DNA of 54,170 nt from JAUIBE01 sp035267185. Its GTDB lineage: Bacteria; Pseudomonadota; Gammaproteobacteria; Xanthomonadales; SZUA-36. This document shows positions 1 through 8,622 of this stretch, piece after piece. The stretch's first letter is position 1, and each line of letters opens with the position of its first letter. The notes under the pieces are model-generated. The model had not been told where the DNA came from and made no database searches. It saw only the letters and a list, made by a program, of their open reading frames with translations. The stretch is from assembly GCA_035267185.1 (NCBI GenBank), contig DATFLY010000022.1, forward strand, positions 1 to 54,170, in the 5' to 3' direction. The translations under genes and the position numbers were made by a program.

Positions 1-698
1 ACAAACTGCTCGCAGTTCGGCTGGAAGCAGGACGCGTCCTGGCTGAAACCTCTCCTGATGCGATGACTGTCGAGGAAGGCGTGAAGCTCAGGACTGCGCT
101 GGATGATTATGTGGCTGCACAACGCTATAACGGTGACAGGCCTGAATCCTGGTTGAACCTAGGAAACCTGAATCTCCGTATGGGAGATGTTGAGCAGGCG
201 GAAAAGGACTACAGGCAGGCCCTGGAACTCGCACCTGATTTTGGTGCTGGCTATCTCAACCTTGCAGATCTTTTCCGATACATGGGGCGCGAAACGGAGT
301 CTGCTGAACTACTGCGTGCAGGCCTGGAAAAACAACCTGAAGATGCAGCCTTGCATCATGCGCTGGGACTCTCCCTGGTTCGCAGAGAAGACATGGCTTC
401 CGGTCTGGCTGAGCTCAGGCGTAGTGTTGATCTGGCCCCTGAAAACGCACGATATGCCTACGTTTATGCCGTTGGACTCAACTCCAACGGGCAGGCCGGT
501 GATGCCATTGCAGTCCTGGAAAAGGCACATGGATTCCACCCCAATGACATGCAAATCATGCAGTCACTGGCGATTTTTGAGCGCGACCGCGGAAATGTCG
601 ATCGCGCACGCTACTGGGTGGACAGGATGATCGAAGTCAACCCGGCCGACCAGAATATTCAGCAGTTTCGCAATTCCCTGGACTCGGAAAGCCCTTAG
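1..698 (+). CDS. TPR-repeat protein, 3' part (5' end outside window)
   Basis: The frame is open from the left edge (first complete codon at base 3) to the TAG at 696-698, so this is the C-terminal part of a longer protein; the ATG at 63 is only an internal Met. What is visible is a run of tetratricopeptide repeats with the usual spacing of Leu-Gly, Ala and Pro positions (LNLGNL, LNLADL, HHALGLSL), preceded by a short HEAT-like stretch (VRLEAGRVLA). This HEAT-then-TPR ending, with the phrase on removing NADR-like residues before the first TPR, resembles the tails of periplasmic multihaem cytochrome c/TPR proteins; no CxxCH is inside the window, so that is an inference from tail similarity. It ends tail-to-tail with the next gene, overlapping it by four bases. 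Confidence 0.8.
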   Translation, partial: KLLAVRLEAGRVLAETSPDAMTVEEGVKLRTALDDYVAAQRYNGDRPESWLNLGNLNLRMGDVEQAEKDYRQALELAPDFGAGYLNLADLFRYMGRETESAELLRAGLEKQPEDAALHHALGLSLVRREDMASGLAELRRSVDLAPENARYAYVYAVGLNSNGQAGDAIAVLEKAHGFHPNDMQIMQSLAIFERDRGNVDRARYWVDRMIEVNPADQNIQQFRNSLDSESP

Positions 699-2911
699 CG
701 TCTCCTTCCTCCGCCGCGACGTTGCATGGAATGGCCCCTGTTCATGTTTCGATGCGATGTTTCGCGCATGCTGCCACGCTGGCGTGCATGGTTTGATCGG
801 TTCAGGCTTCCATAATCCAGCGAAGATCGATTTCGTTGCTGCGTGGATGGACGTGTTGATGGTCGTGTCTGCTGTGTGGCGGGCCGTGTCTGGGTGGTCG
901 CAGACCTGTCGCGCTGCGAGGCCCATTGACCATTCTGGCGTGATTCCCAGGTATTGCCGTTGGTCCTTGCAACATTGCCATTGCGATCGGCAAAAACATT
1001 GTTGGCGCGATTGTTGGCTGGCCGGGCTTTTTGTAATTCCCTGCTTGCCGTGGCGGGATCGGCTTTACGTGCACGGTTCTCAGGACGATTGTAGACATCC
1101 CTGTTTGCAACCCGATCACGATTCAGGCCACCCCTGTCGCCGATCTTGTTTCCGATTTCTGTGCGATTCCCGATATTGATGTTGTTGCCAATGTTGATAT
1201 CACCAGTATTGATAAAGGTCGGGCCACGGTATCCACCGCCATACCAGCCGCCACAGCATCCATAACGGGGATAACCACCCCAGCCGGAACTCCAGCCGAT
1301 TCCGACTCTGAAAAATCCGTTAGACCAACTGAGGCCGAAGTTCCATCCAGTCCAGGGGTTATAGCCAACATGCAACCCCCAGGTTGGAACGCGGGGGTAG
1401 TAATAACCACCGCCCCAATAGGGCGGGTAGTACCAACCGGTTCCGTAGACAGGGACACCGTAGTAGGGGTACGACCACGTATATCCGGGTGTGTAGCCGA
1501 CATAAACAATTTCGGGAGTTGATTCGTAAACCTTGACGTAGGTGGTGTTGTAAACAGGCGATGACGGCGGAATCCTGTCGATTTCTTCATCCGGAATCTC
1601 GTCAGCGACCTCCCATGGCCCCGTGGCAGATGAAGAAGTAAACCAGACGCCGTTATCGACAGCGAAATACGAGCCTTCGATTTCCAGGACCTGAGATGCC
1701 GTGTTCACTGCGTATGAAACTTTTGTTCCGGTAACAGCCTCGAATTTGGGAACTCCTTCGTATTCAACAGTCAGTGTTGCCGTGGATCTGTCGATGGCTG
1801 CAGTCTGGGGAATCGCTGAATCAAGAACAGCATCATGCGCTTCCGGGGTGCCCGCCACCGAAGTTCTCAAGCCGCCAATGTCGGAAGCTGGTGGGATTTG
1901 TGAAAAGCTTTCCGGCAGTTTGTCAGCTCGAACGAATGTCCATGGGCCGTCCTCGGAGTTCGAGCGGAACCATCGGCCCGAAAGCAGCACATACATGTTG
2001 CCGGTGGAGAGTTCTCTGAGCCAGGGTGTTTCGGTATTGGACACGTACAAAATGTCACCACCAGCAAGAGCAGTCCATTCGGCCGCCCCCTGGCTTGAAA
2101 TCAGTTCAGTGGGTTCAGTTGCAACGACGATGGATGGTGGAGAGTCCGGCCCTTCGATTTCCTCATCCGATTCCGGGATTATCGAAACGAGATCCTGCGG
2201 GGGGCTATTGGTCAGATTAAATGGCCCCAGCGGATCACTGGACTCATACCAGAACTTACCGCTGCTCAGGTAACAAGACCCGTTGCTGGTGTGGCAGGCA
2301 ACCGCAAAAGGTGTGTTCAGTGCTGCCTTGTAAGAGCTGTTTTCCACTTCCCTGAATTTTGGTTCGCCATCGTAGATCAGCAGTACTGACAGCTCCTTAC
2401 GAAATACAATCACCGGGGGGTCGTTCTTCAATTCACTCAGGCTCTCCCTGACAACCTCGGCATTTTCGAGGCTGGCTGAGAGTCGTTCCCTGGAGATGGT
2501 AAAACCAGCTTCCGGTACGGCAGCTTGCACGGCATTGATGAATTTTTGTTCACCAACATCGTTGGAATCCGGCCACGTGACCTGGGTGACAGTGAATTCC
2601 CGGACAGTAACGGTATCTGAGTCATCATTGTTGTAGAGCCTTGCCATGTACCACATGGCCCCGAATATCGGTTCTTCCAGGTCAGCACCTTCGATGGAAA
2701 TAGCAGCGCGTCCACTCAGGAGATTGTCATTCAGAGTCTCCGGTTGCGGCTGATAAACCACGATGGTGTAGTCGCCTGCAGAAATTTCCTGTGGCCAACT
2801 GGGTTGTGCGAACGCGGTGCTGGTGATGGCCAGTGTAGCCATGACAACGATACCCTGAAGCAGGACTCTCGCTTTGCCCTGACAACCCAGGAATTCAGAA
2901 CGACGACCCAT
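695..2911 (-). CDS. Secreted Tyr/Gly-rich repeat protein of unknown function
   Basis: A 738-residue exported protein. Residues 1-35 form a signal peptide (hydrophobic VVMATLAITSTAFA, probable cleavage AFA|Q). The middle holds at least three copies of a repeat built as an aromatic strand pair followed by W-[FY]-x-S-x-S-x2-GP-[WF] and then IP (GKFWYESSDPLGPF, GRWFRSNSEDGPW, GVWFTSSSATGPW). Residues of roughly 465-560 are very rich in Tyr, Gly, Trp and Pro, followed by an NIGN-type repeat (INIGNNINIGN) and a basic, Arg/Asn/Gln-rich tail ending GGGRRR. Relatives are often annotated loosely as carbohydrate-binding family V/XII; no catalytic motif is evident. A surface or matrix role is inference. 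A later internal start at residue 24 would destroy the n-region of the signal peptide, so the long start is kept. Confidence 0.8.
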   Translation of the reverse strand: MGRRSEFLGCQGKARVLLQGIVVMATLAITSTAFAQPSWPQEISAGDYTIVVYQPQPETLNDNLLSGRAAISIEGADLEEPIFGAMWYMARLYNNDDSDTVTVREFTVTQVTWPDSNDVGEQKFINAVQAAVPEAGFTISRERLSASLENAEVVRESLSELKNDPPVIVFRKELSVLLIYDGEPKFREVENSSYKAALNTPFAVACHTSNGSCYLSSGKFWYESSDPLGPFNLTNSPPQDLVSIIPESDEEIEGPDSPPSIVVATEPTELISSQGAAEWTALAGGDILYVSNTETPWLRELSTGNMYVLLSGRWFRSNSEDGPWTFVRADKLPESFSQIPPASDIGGLRTSVAGTPEAHDAVLDSAIPQTAAIDRSTATLTVEYEGVPKFEAVTGTKVSYAVNTASQVLEIEGSYFAVDNGVWFTSSSATGPWEVADEIPDEEIDRIPPSSPVYNTTYVKVYESTPEIVYVGYTPGYTWSYPYYGVPVYGTGWYYPPYWGGGYYYPRVPTWGLHVGYNPWTGWNFGLSWSNGFFRVGIGWSSGWGGYPRYGCCGGWYGGGYRGPTFINTGDINIGNNINIGNRTEIGNKIGDRGGLNRDRVANRDVYNRPENRARKADPATASRELQKARPANNRANNVFADRNGNVARTNGNTWESRQNGQWASQRDRSATTQTRPATQQTRPSTRPSTQQRNRSSLDYGSLNRSNHARQRGSMRETSHRNMNRGHSMQRRGGGRRR

Positions 2912-3024
2912 ATTTTCACTCCGTTAACAGATACACCAGAGGATAGCGTAAGGGTGAGCATGAAAGGTAGTTTTTCACCCTCCGGTCATTTGGATTAATG
3001 ACAAAATACCTGGGCGGTCTGGTT

Positions 3025-3030
3025 TATAAT
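3025..3030 (+). promoter_or_regulatory. Candidate -10 box for the DUF4136 lipoprotein gene
   Basis: A perfect TATAAT lies 45 bases before the ATG at 3075. No good -35 hexamer is seen at 17 bases, so the call rests on the -10 alone. Confidence 0.4.
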
Positions 3031-3074
3031 TTGACCCAACCATTCCTGTTTCAGATCATTCGGAAATTACGATT

Positions 3075-3659
3075 ATGAAAAAAATGAATTTTGGCTTGCT
3101 GTTGATTGCGGCAGTTGTATTGTTGTCGGCCTGTTCATCGGGTCCAGATATCCGCACTGACTATGATCGTTCGGTCGATTTTACCGGGTTCAAGACCTAC
3201 GGATTCTTTTCGCCGCTGGGCATTGAAGGTCCCAACTACTCCACGATCTACGGCAGCATATTTCGTGAAGCCATTTCACGCGAAATGGAAAACCGGGGTT
3301 ACAGGAAAGCAGAAAATCCGGACCTGCTGATCAATGTTTCTGCGCGGTTGGAAGACAAGACCAAGGTAACGACCTCGACAAACCCTGGTTATTACGGTGG
3401 TGGTTACTATGGATACCGGCGCGGGTTTTACGACCCCTGGGTGGGTTACGGTTATGGAACAACCACTCACGTTAGCCAGTACACCGAAGGAACAATCAAC
3501 GTTGACGTGGTTGATGCCAAGGATAAGAAACTTATTTTCGAAGGTGTTTCTGTCGGGCGTCTCAAAGACGATCGCACCAACGAGGAAATTCGCGAGGCCA
3601 TCAATAGCGGCGTGGCCACGGTGTTCACTGGCTACCCGGCCACCGCCTCTGGTATGTAA
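3075..3659 (+). CDS. DUF4136 family lipoprotein
   Basis: A 194-residue lipoprotein. Residues 1-20 form a type II signal peptide with lipobox LSAC (Cys20); the following SSG lacks an Asp at +2, which in Enterobacteria would favour outer-membrane sorting. The body matches the DUF4136 pattern: an N-terminal DYDxSxDFxxFKTYGF stretch, a central AxxRE-type helix with 'ISREMENRGYR', then a Tyr/Gly-rich loop (YYGGGYYGYRRG) and a C-terminal strand-helix pair around 'EGTINVDVVDAKDKKLIFEG'. Function of the family is unknown. The gene is divergent from the large secreted protein to its left and convergent with the transglycosylase to its right, so it is probably monocistronic behind the TATAAT box upstream. 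Confidence 0.88.
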   Translation: MKKMNFGLLLIAAVVLLSACSSGPDIRTDYDRSVDFTGFKTYGFFSPLGIEGPNYSTIYGSIFREAISREMENRGYRKAENPDLLINVSARLEDKTKVTTSTNPGYYGGGYYGYRRGFYDPWVGYGYGTTTHVSQYTEGTINVDVVDAKDKKLIFEGVSVGRLKDDRTNEEIREAINSGVATVFTGYPATASGM

Positions 3660-3676
3660 ACGATCTCCTCTGGTAC

Positions 3677-5251
3677 CTAGGTTGGTTTGTTCTCCTGAAG
3701 GTCCACTGACAATTTAAAGGCCAAATAGTACTTGAAGATATTGGCGACATAATCAACGGTTTCGCGGCCGATTTCTTCGGCCGCGATCAACTCAACGTTG
3801 TCAAACCAGATGTCAGGGTTGAGCCCCCGATCCTCGGCTTTCTTCCTGAGTCCGCGAATCCTGTTGGGGCCTGCATTGTATGAGGCAAACGACAGGGCAG
3901 TTTTGTTCATCTGGTCGAGATCCGGGTCGTCGAAATAGGTATCCTTGATCCAGGCCATGTAGCGGATCCCGGCCATAATGTTGTTCTCGGCAGTTGAGAT
4001 ATCAGCAACACCTACAGCAGGATCTTTTGCGGTACTGGGTAAGAGCTGCATGACGCCCACCGCACCACGGTTGCTTTTACGTGACTGATCCAGACGGGAT
4101 TCCTGGAAGCCCTGGGCAACCATCATCAGGGTTTCAAAATCATGTTCGGGCGCGTGTTGTTCAAAGTACTGGAGCACTTCTGCAAATCTTTTCTGTTCTT
4201 CTTCACCATGAATCGAATGTAGTCTCGAGGTATCTTTCAGATAGCGATTGATTATCATGTTTCCGGTCAGTGTTCCCTGCCGGTTATCTGCAACAAAGCG
4301 GTTGAGCAGCGATTTCAGCTCCGGGCTGTCTTCTCGCAGGGCCCAGCCGTATCGTGCCCCCTCACGGACAACAATGTCCTCCCTCACACGAACATCCACC
4401 AGCGAATTGGCCCAGAATTCGGCGATCTCACTGTCTGCAACCGTATAATCAATGGCTCCGGCATTTGTCATTTGCATCAGGTCTTCCGTTGCAAGATGTT
4501 CATCCACGGCTGTTAATTCGATCGGGGGTAGACCACGGTTTTCGAAGTCCTTATTCAGATTCTCCAGGCTCTGCCAGAAGCTGCTGGCCTTTCGGATATG
4601 GACTTCCCTGCCGGCAAGATCGTCGATTCCCTGAAGTGATTCAGCAGTCGGCGCCTCAACAATCAGCTCGTTGATCGGCTTGGTTGTCGTCGGATCAGTG
4701 AAATCAACGAGCTTCGCGCGCTCATCAGTTATTGTGATGCCGCCCAGGGCTATGTCGCCGCGACCCTGGGCGACGAATTCAAGCAGCTGATCCCTGCGAA
4801 CCGGCAAAATGACCACATGAATCTTGACAGGTCCCGAGTCGACTTCGTCACCCAGGAATTTTTCGAAGATTTTGAGTATTTCGTACGCGATTCCTTTTTG
4901 ATCAGCGCCATCGAGGTAGTAATAGGTGTCGGACCAGGGCACAAGCGCCCGAACCATCCGCCTTTCGATCATGCCGGAGAGATCGCCCTTCCAGGGTTCA
5001 AAAATCTGAGGTAAATCTTCTGACGCTTTGTGTGCGTATAAAGGTTCACCGGAGTCTGCATCTGTTGAGGGAGTTGCCTGTGAGTCTGAGCCGGATTCAG
5101 CTGCAGGACCTGGTTGTGCAGTTTCCTGCGCGGCCATGTTTGCTTTTAAATCTCCGGAAGAAGCATCTTCTGAAGTGCCGCAGGCTGTTGCCAGCACAAA
5201 AACCAGAAACAGGCTTGCGAATTTCAGCATACGGGTCACGTTTGTATTCAT
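3677..5251 (-). CDS. mltF-like: MltF-like membrane-bound lytic murein transglycosylase
   Basis: A lipoprotein of 524 residues that combines a periplasmic solute-binding-like domain (SBP_bac_3, about residues 70-310) with a C-terminal SLT/lysozyme-like domain (about residues 345-500). The catalytic Glu is in GFQES, followed by the family's GAVGVMQL motif and the SYNAGPN block, all in the expected order. Such enzymes cleave peptidoglycan glycan strands to 1,6-anhydro products at the inner face of the outer membrane; the N-domain binds muropeptide fragments in the Pseudomonas homologue. The start at 5251 was chosen because it directly precedes a lipoprotein signal (LFLVFVLATAC); a longer frame up to 5356 adds 35 non-signal residues and would overlap the acylphosphatase gene. 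The SD is weak. Confidence 0.88.
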   Translation of the reverse strand: MNTNVTRMLKFASLFLVFVLATACGTSEDASSGDLKANMAAQETAQPGPAAESGSDSQATPSTDADSGEPLYAHKASEDLPQIFEPWKGDLSGMIERRMVRALVPWSDTYYYLDGADQKGIAYEILKIFEKFLGDEVDSGPVKIHVVILPVRRDQLLEFVAQGRGDIALGGITITDERAKLVDFTDPTTTKPINELIVEAPTAESLQGIDDLAGREVHIRKASSFWQSLENLNKDFENRGLPPIELTAVDEHLATEDLMQMTNAGAIDYTVADSEIAEFWANSLVDVRVREDIVVREGARYGWALREDSPELKSLLNRFVADNRQGTLTGNMIINRYLKDTSRLHSIHGEEEQKRFAEVLQYFEQHAPEHDFETLMMVAQGFQESRLDQSRKSNRGAVGVMQLLPSTAKDPAVGVADISTAENNIMAGIRYMAWIKDTYFDDPDLDQMNKTALSFASYNAGPNRIRGLRKKAEDRGLNPDIWFDNVELIAAEEIGRETVDYVANIFKYYLAFKLSVDLQENKPT

Positions 5252-5303
5252 GTGGCTATTGTCCAAAGGATTATTTCTGAATGAATCTAACGGGGTATTG
5301 CAA

Positions 5304-5573
5304 TTACCGGGTCTCAAATGAATCTGAATGCAGCGGCTTTGTCGGCTTCCATTCAATATGGCTGACGCTTGCCAGCGGTGGCCCTTGTTTAAGCCATTTT
5401 GTAAGCTTCTCCAATTCTATATGATTGCCGCAGGCCAGGACCTCGACAGAGCCATCAGCGAGGTTTTTGGCATATCCGGTAATCCCAAGTGGGACAGCGG
5501 TCCGACGGGTGGATTCCCTGAACCAGACGCCCTGAACACGACCCTCAATCCGAAACAGCCTGCATTCCATCAT
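5304..5573 (-). CDS. acyP: Acylphosphatase
   Basis: An 89-residue protein of normal length for the family, which hydrolyses the carboxyl-phosphate bond of small acyl phosphates in the cytoplasm. The phosphate-binding loop GRVQGVWFR with its catalytic Arg, and the catalytic Asn within GYAKNLADGSVEV, are both present. The start could be either of two adjacent ATG codons. It lies between the FMN oxidase and the transglycosylase, all read leftward with short gaps (24 and 52 bases), so the three may be cotranscribed; no functional link is obvious. Confidence 0.92.
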   Translation of the reverse strand: MMECRLFRIEGRVQGVWFRESTRRTAVPLGITGYAKNLADGSVEVLACGNHIELEKLTKWLKQGPPLASVSHIEWKPTKPLHSDSFETR

Positions 5574-5597
5574 AAACCGGGGTCCTGGTAACGGCGC

Positions 5598-6896
5598 TCA
5601 GGCCAGCGTTGACTCATTGATTGCCTCCAGGTTTGGTGTTCCGCATTGGCGCATCACAAGCTGCAGTTCGCGATTCAGTAACTGCAACACAGCCTCAAGG
5701 CCCTGTTGACCGTAAGAAGCAAGACCCCAGACATACGGGCGACCGATGCAGACTGCATTGGCACCCAGCGCAAGCGCTTTGAATACATCAGTACCCCGAC
5801 GAAAACCGCTGTCAATCATGACCGGTACCACTCTATTCACCTCCGAAACAATTTCAGGCAGGCATTCAATGCTTGAGCGACCACTGTTTTCTGCGCGTCC
5901 ACCATGATTCGAAACAATGATTCCATCAGCTCCATGGTCAAGGCAAAGCCGGGCATCCTCGCTTGTCACGATGCCCTTGATCACCAGTTTCATGCTGCTT
6001 GAATCCTTGATTCGGTCAAGCAGACTCCAGTCCATCTGAGCGGGTGACGTGGCATCCGGATTGACTTTAAGTCCTGCGAGGGTGGGGTACTTCTCCGATG
6101 TGTTCCGGTCACCCGTATGGCAACTTGTGCAATCTGCCTTGTCGATTTGCCTGAAACGATGGGTGGTTTCCCGATTATGCCCGGCAACCATGTCGACGGT
6201 CAGTACCATCACCTCGCAACCAGCCGCTTCAACTCGCTTGATAACAGCCTCAGTAACTCCCCAATGTGAGTTTGGATAAAGTTGAAACCAGACCGGCTCG
6301 CCCCTGGCAGCATTAACTTCCTCCAGTGAAAAATTTGACCCGTAAGAGAGTATCTGGAGCGAATTCTGCGTCCTTGCAGCCCTGGCGATGGCGATGGCGC
6401 CATCGTTGTGAAAGGCCCTTTCATTTCCAATGGGCGCGAGAGCCAGTGGTGTACCCCAATGCCTTCCAAATATCCTGGTGGAAGTATTGGTATCGGTGAC
6501 TCCGGTAAGGCGGCGCGCACGAAGCTTGAATTGACGAAAGCCATTCCGGTTTGCCATCACGGTAGAATCATCATCTGTGCCCGTTGCCAGATACCCGAAA
6601 TGGGCGGGTGACAACTGAAGGCGGGCTGCCTTTTCAAAGTCGAACACATTGAGTGCCTGGTCCGGTTGTCCAATGACAGGGATATCAGCATCAAGACTTT
6701 CCAGAATCTCCTGGTACATCGTGCTGGCGGGCAGGCTGGCAGGTTTTGCTTCGTCCGCCACTATTTCCCTCATGCCTGCAGCCATCAATAACGGACTGGC
6801 AGCAAGGCAATGAAGCAGTTGTCTGCGTTTGGTGCTGAATTCGCCGGATGATGGCGTACGAGAGGCAGTGCGCCTGGTTCTTCGAGACTGTACCAT
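5598..6896 (-). CDS. FMN-dependent alpha-hydroxy-acid oxidase, probably Tat-exported, with internal CxxCH
   Basis: A 432-residue member of the lactate/glycolate oxidase (LldD, GOX) family: FMN-contact segments (GTPLALAPIG, WFQLYP), the catalytic His in SNHGGR and the phosphate-binding end VMIDSGFRRG and GRPYVWG are all present. Two things are unusual. The N-terminus carries a twin-arginine-like signal (TKRRQLL, then a hydrophobic stretch LAASPLLMAAG), suggesting export with FMN already bound. The loop before the second half of the barrel contains CTSCH (Cys256, Cys259, His260; bases 6117-6131), a c-type haem attachment motif. The usual role is oxidation of a 2-hydroxy acid to the 2-oxo acid. 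The start at 6896 is preferred over 6953 because the latter would run into the divergent neighbour. Confidence 0.85.
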   Translation of the reverse strand: MVQSRRTRRTASRTPSSGEFSTKRRQLLHCLAASPLLMAAGMREIVADEAKPASLPASTMYQEILESLDADIPVIGQPDQALNVFDFEKAARLQLSPAHFGYLATGTDDDSTVMANRNGFRQFKLRARRLTGVTDTNTSTRIFGRHWGTPLALAPIGNERAFHNDGAIAIARAARTQNSLQILSYGSNFSLEEVNAARGEPVWFQLYPNSHWGVTEAVIKRVEAAGCEVMVLTVDMVAGHNRETTHRFRQIDKADCTSCHTGDRNTSEKYPTLAGLKVNPDATSPAQMDWSLLDRIKDSSSMKLVIKGIVTSEDARLCLDHGADGIIVSNHGGRAENSGRSSIECLPEIVSEVNRVVPVMIDSGFRRGTDVFKALALGANAVCIGRPYVWGLASYGQQGLEAVLQLLNRELQLVMRQCGTPNLEAINESTLA

Positions 6897-6940
6897 TATG
6901 ACGTTCGATGCATTTGAAGGGGCGATCAGGTTCAACAGCG

Positions 6941-7660
6941 ATGTACTATACACAATGCCTATTGCCTGTCATTTTGCCCATTTTATTCTGGGCGATTTAC
7001 CACATTCACAAGGATCGCCACCTGCCGGAACCTGCAGGTCACCTGCTGCTGGCCCTGGCACTGGGCGTGGGATCATTTTATCTCGGGCTGGAAATGTACA
7101 CCGCGCTCGGCCACATGGGACTTCGCTACGATGCTTTTGCATTGGCGGAAAACAACAGGTTCGGGCTTTTTCTGTATTCGATCCTGGCCATTGGGCCAAT
7201 CGAGGAGCTCGCTAAATTTATTCCATTCTGGTTGATCATCCTGCGACTGAGAGAATTCGATGAACCCGTTGATGGGATCATTTATGCGTCTTTTATTGGC
7301 CTGGGTTTCGCCGCAGTTGAAAATATTTACTATCTGCGTTTCTTAAGCGGAATCGAGGCATGGGGCAGGGCGTTTGTCGGTCCCGTCCTGCACATCGTTT
7401 TTGCATCAATCTGGGGTTATTACATCGGCCGGGCTTACCTGTGCAGACGCTCTTTTTTCAAAACCTGCATGTTGGCGCTGGCGTTTGCTGCTGTGCTTCA
7501 CGGGATTTATGATTTTGTCGTGATTGGATGGGCGCCACGGGCACTGCCAATTGCCGCTTTAATCATTATTGCAGTGTGGATCTGGCGTCTGAAGGAAATT
7601 CGATACCTACATACTCTACCTCCCGGTCCGTGCCCGGAAGATCAACCCGGTGGTGATTAG
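6941..7660 (+). CDS. PrsW-family intramembrane metalloprotease
   Basis: A polytopic membrane protein of 239 residues from this start. It carries the PrsW/CAAX-like glutamic-type motifs in successive helices: EELAK after GPI, AAVEN, a His in LHIVFAS, and a final His in LHGIYDF. PrsW of Bacillus subtilis performs site-1 cleavage of an anti-sigma factor; the substrate here is not apparent and no anti-sigma gene is adjacent. It is transcribed divergently from the FMN oxidase with only about 44 bases between the starts. An alternative ATG at 6908 would add 11 residues that are not hydrophobic; the Met at 6941 leads straight into the first membrane segment and has an AGG about 10 bases upstream. 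Confidence 0.82.
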   Translation: MYYTQCLLPVILPILFWAIYHIHKDRHLPEPAGHLLLALALGVGSFYLGLEMYTALGHMGLRYDAFALAENNRFGLFLYSILAIGPIEELAKFIPFWLIILRLREFDEPVDGIIYASFIGLGFAAVENIYYLRFLSGIEAWGRAFVGPVLHIVFASIWGYYIGRAYLCRRSFFKTCMLALAFAAVLHGIYDFVVIGWAPRALPIAALIIIAVWIWRLKEIRYLHTLPPGPCPEDQPGGD

Positions 7661-8401
7661 CTAGTTGGACAGTCCCTGGCCGATGGCGTGCAGTGCATCG
7701 CTGTCACAGATCCTGATCTGTTTGCGACGCACCTCGAGAATGCCATTTTCCTTCATTCTGGAAAGGATGCGGCTGACCGTCTCAGTGGCAAGGTGCAGGT
7801 AGTTGGCGATGTCCCGGCGAGACATGGCCAGCGTGAACTCTTTGGCAGAATAGCCGCGTCGTGAATAGCGTCGTGAAAGTGATTCAAGGAAAAGGGCGAA
7901 TCGCTGATCTGCGGTGTAATCGCCACTGGTGATACCCAGCTCACTGATACGCTGGCTCATGATGTCAAACAACTCATTTTGCAACGCGGGGATACTGCGT
8001 GCCAGGTCTGACAGCGAACCGAAGCAAAGTCCGCAGACAGCAGCCGTATCAAGCGCCACGCAACTTGATAGGTGGGTTCCGCTGTGAATTGCATCCAGCC
8101 CTACAATTTCACCCGGCAGATGAAAATCAAGAACCTGTTCCTCGCCTTCCTCGTTGATCAAAAAGCTTTTAAAGCATCCTGAACGTACCGCCGCAATTGT
8201 TCGAAATGAGTCCCCCGCTCTGAACAGGAGCTCGCCACCATGATAAGGACGCGAACGTTCAACGATTTCTTCAAGTTGAGTGGTCTCATGCTCGTTAAGA
8301 CTACGAGGCAGGCAGAGTTCGCCGAGTGAACAGCGACTGCAGGTAATACGGACCGGCCTGGCACCGCTCTTCAGTTCAATAACTTTTGCGCCACATTCCA
8401 T
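7661..8401 (-). CDS. fnr: FNR-type oxygen-sensing transcriptional regulator (Crp/Fnr family)
   Basis: A 246-residue regulator. The N-terminus has C-x2-C-x5-C (Cys21, Cys24, Cys30) and a fourth Cys in TAAVCGL, aligning with the four [4Fe-4S] ligands of E. coli FNR. A cNMP-binding-fold domain follows, then a helix-turn-helix with E-x2-SR (TETVSR), the residues by which FNR proteins read TTGAT half-sites. It should switch anaerobic metabolism genes when the cluster is intact. The start at 8401 gives the normal FNR length; the frame extends upstream but that part has no family similarity. It is convergent with the PrsW gene and divergent from the M28 peptidase gene. Confidence 0.93.
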   Translation of the reverse strand: MECGAKVIELKSGARPVRITCSRCSLGELCLPRSLNEHETTQLEEIVERSRPYHGGELLFRAGDSFRTIAAVRSGCFKSFLINEEGEEQVLDFHLPGEIVGLDAIHSGTHLSSCVALDTAAVCGLCFGSLSDLARSIPALQNELFDIMSQRISELGITSGDYTADQRFALFLESLSRRYSRRGYSAKEFTLAMSRRDIANYLHLATETVSRILSRMKENGILEVRRKQIRICDSDALHAIGQGLSN

Positions 8402-8622
8402 CGCCACATTCCAATCTTTGCTTAAGGAGCCACCATAAAACCTGAAGAAGTATACCCTTTCTATGCCCGGTTTTTTTTTCGCATGGTTGGTTCCCGGGAC
8501 GAGGACGCTGGCTCTGATCCCTGTTCGTATTTGGCACTTTCCACTGCGATACCGGAAACAGCCCGCTTGCTTGTATGCCATGAGTCAGTACAGTATGTGG
8601 AAGTGGGAGTTTTAGGGGGAAT

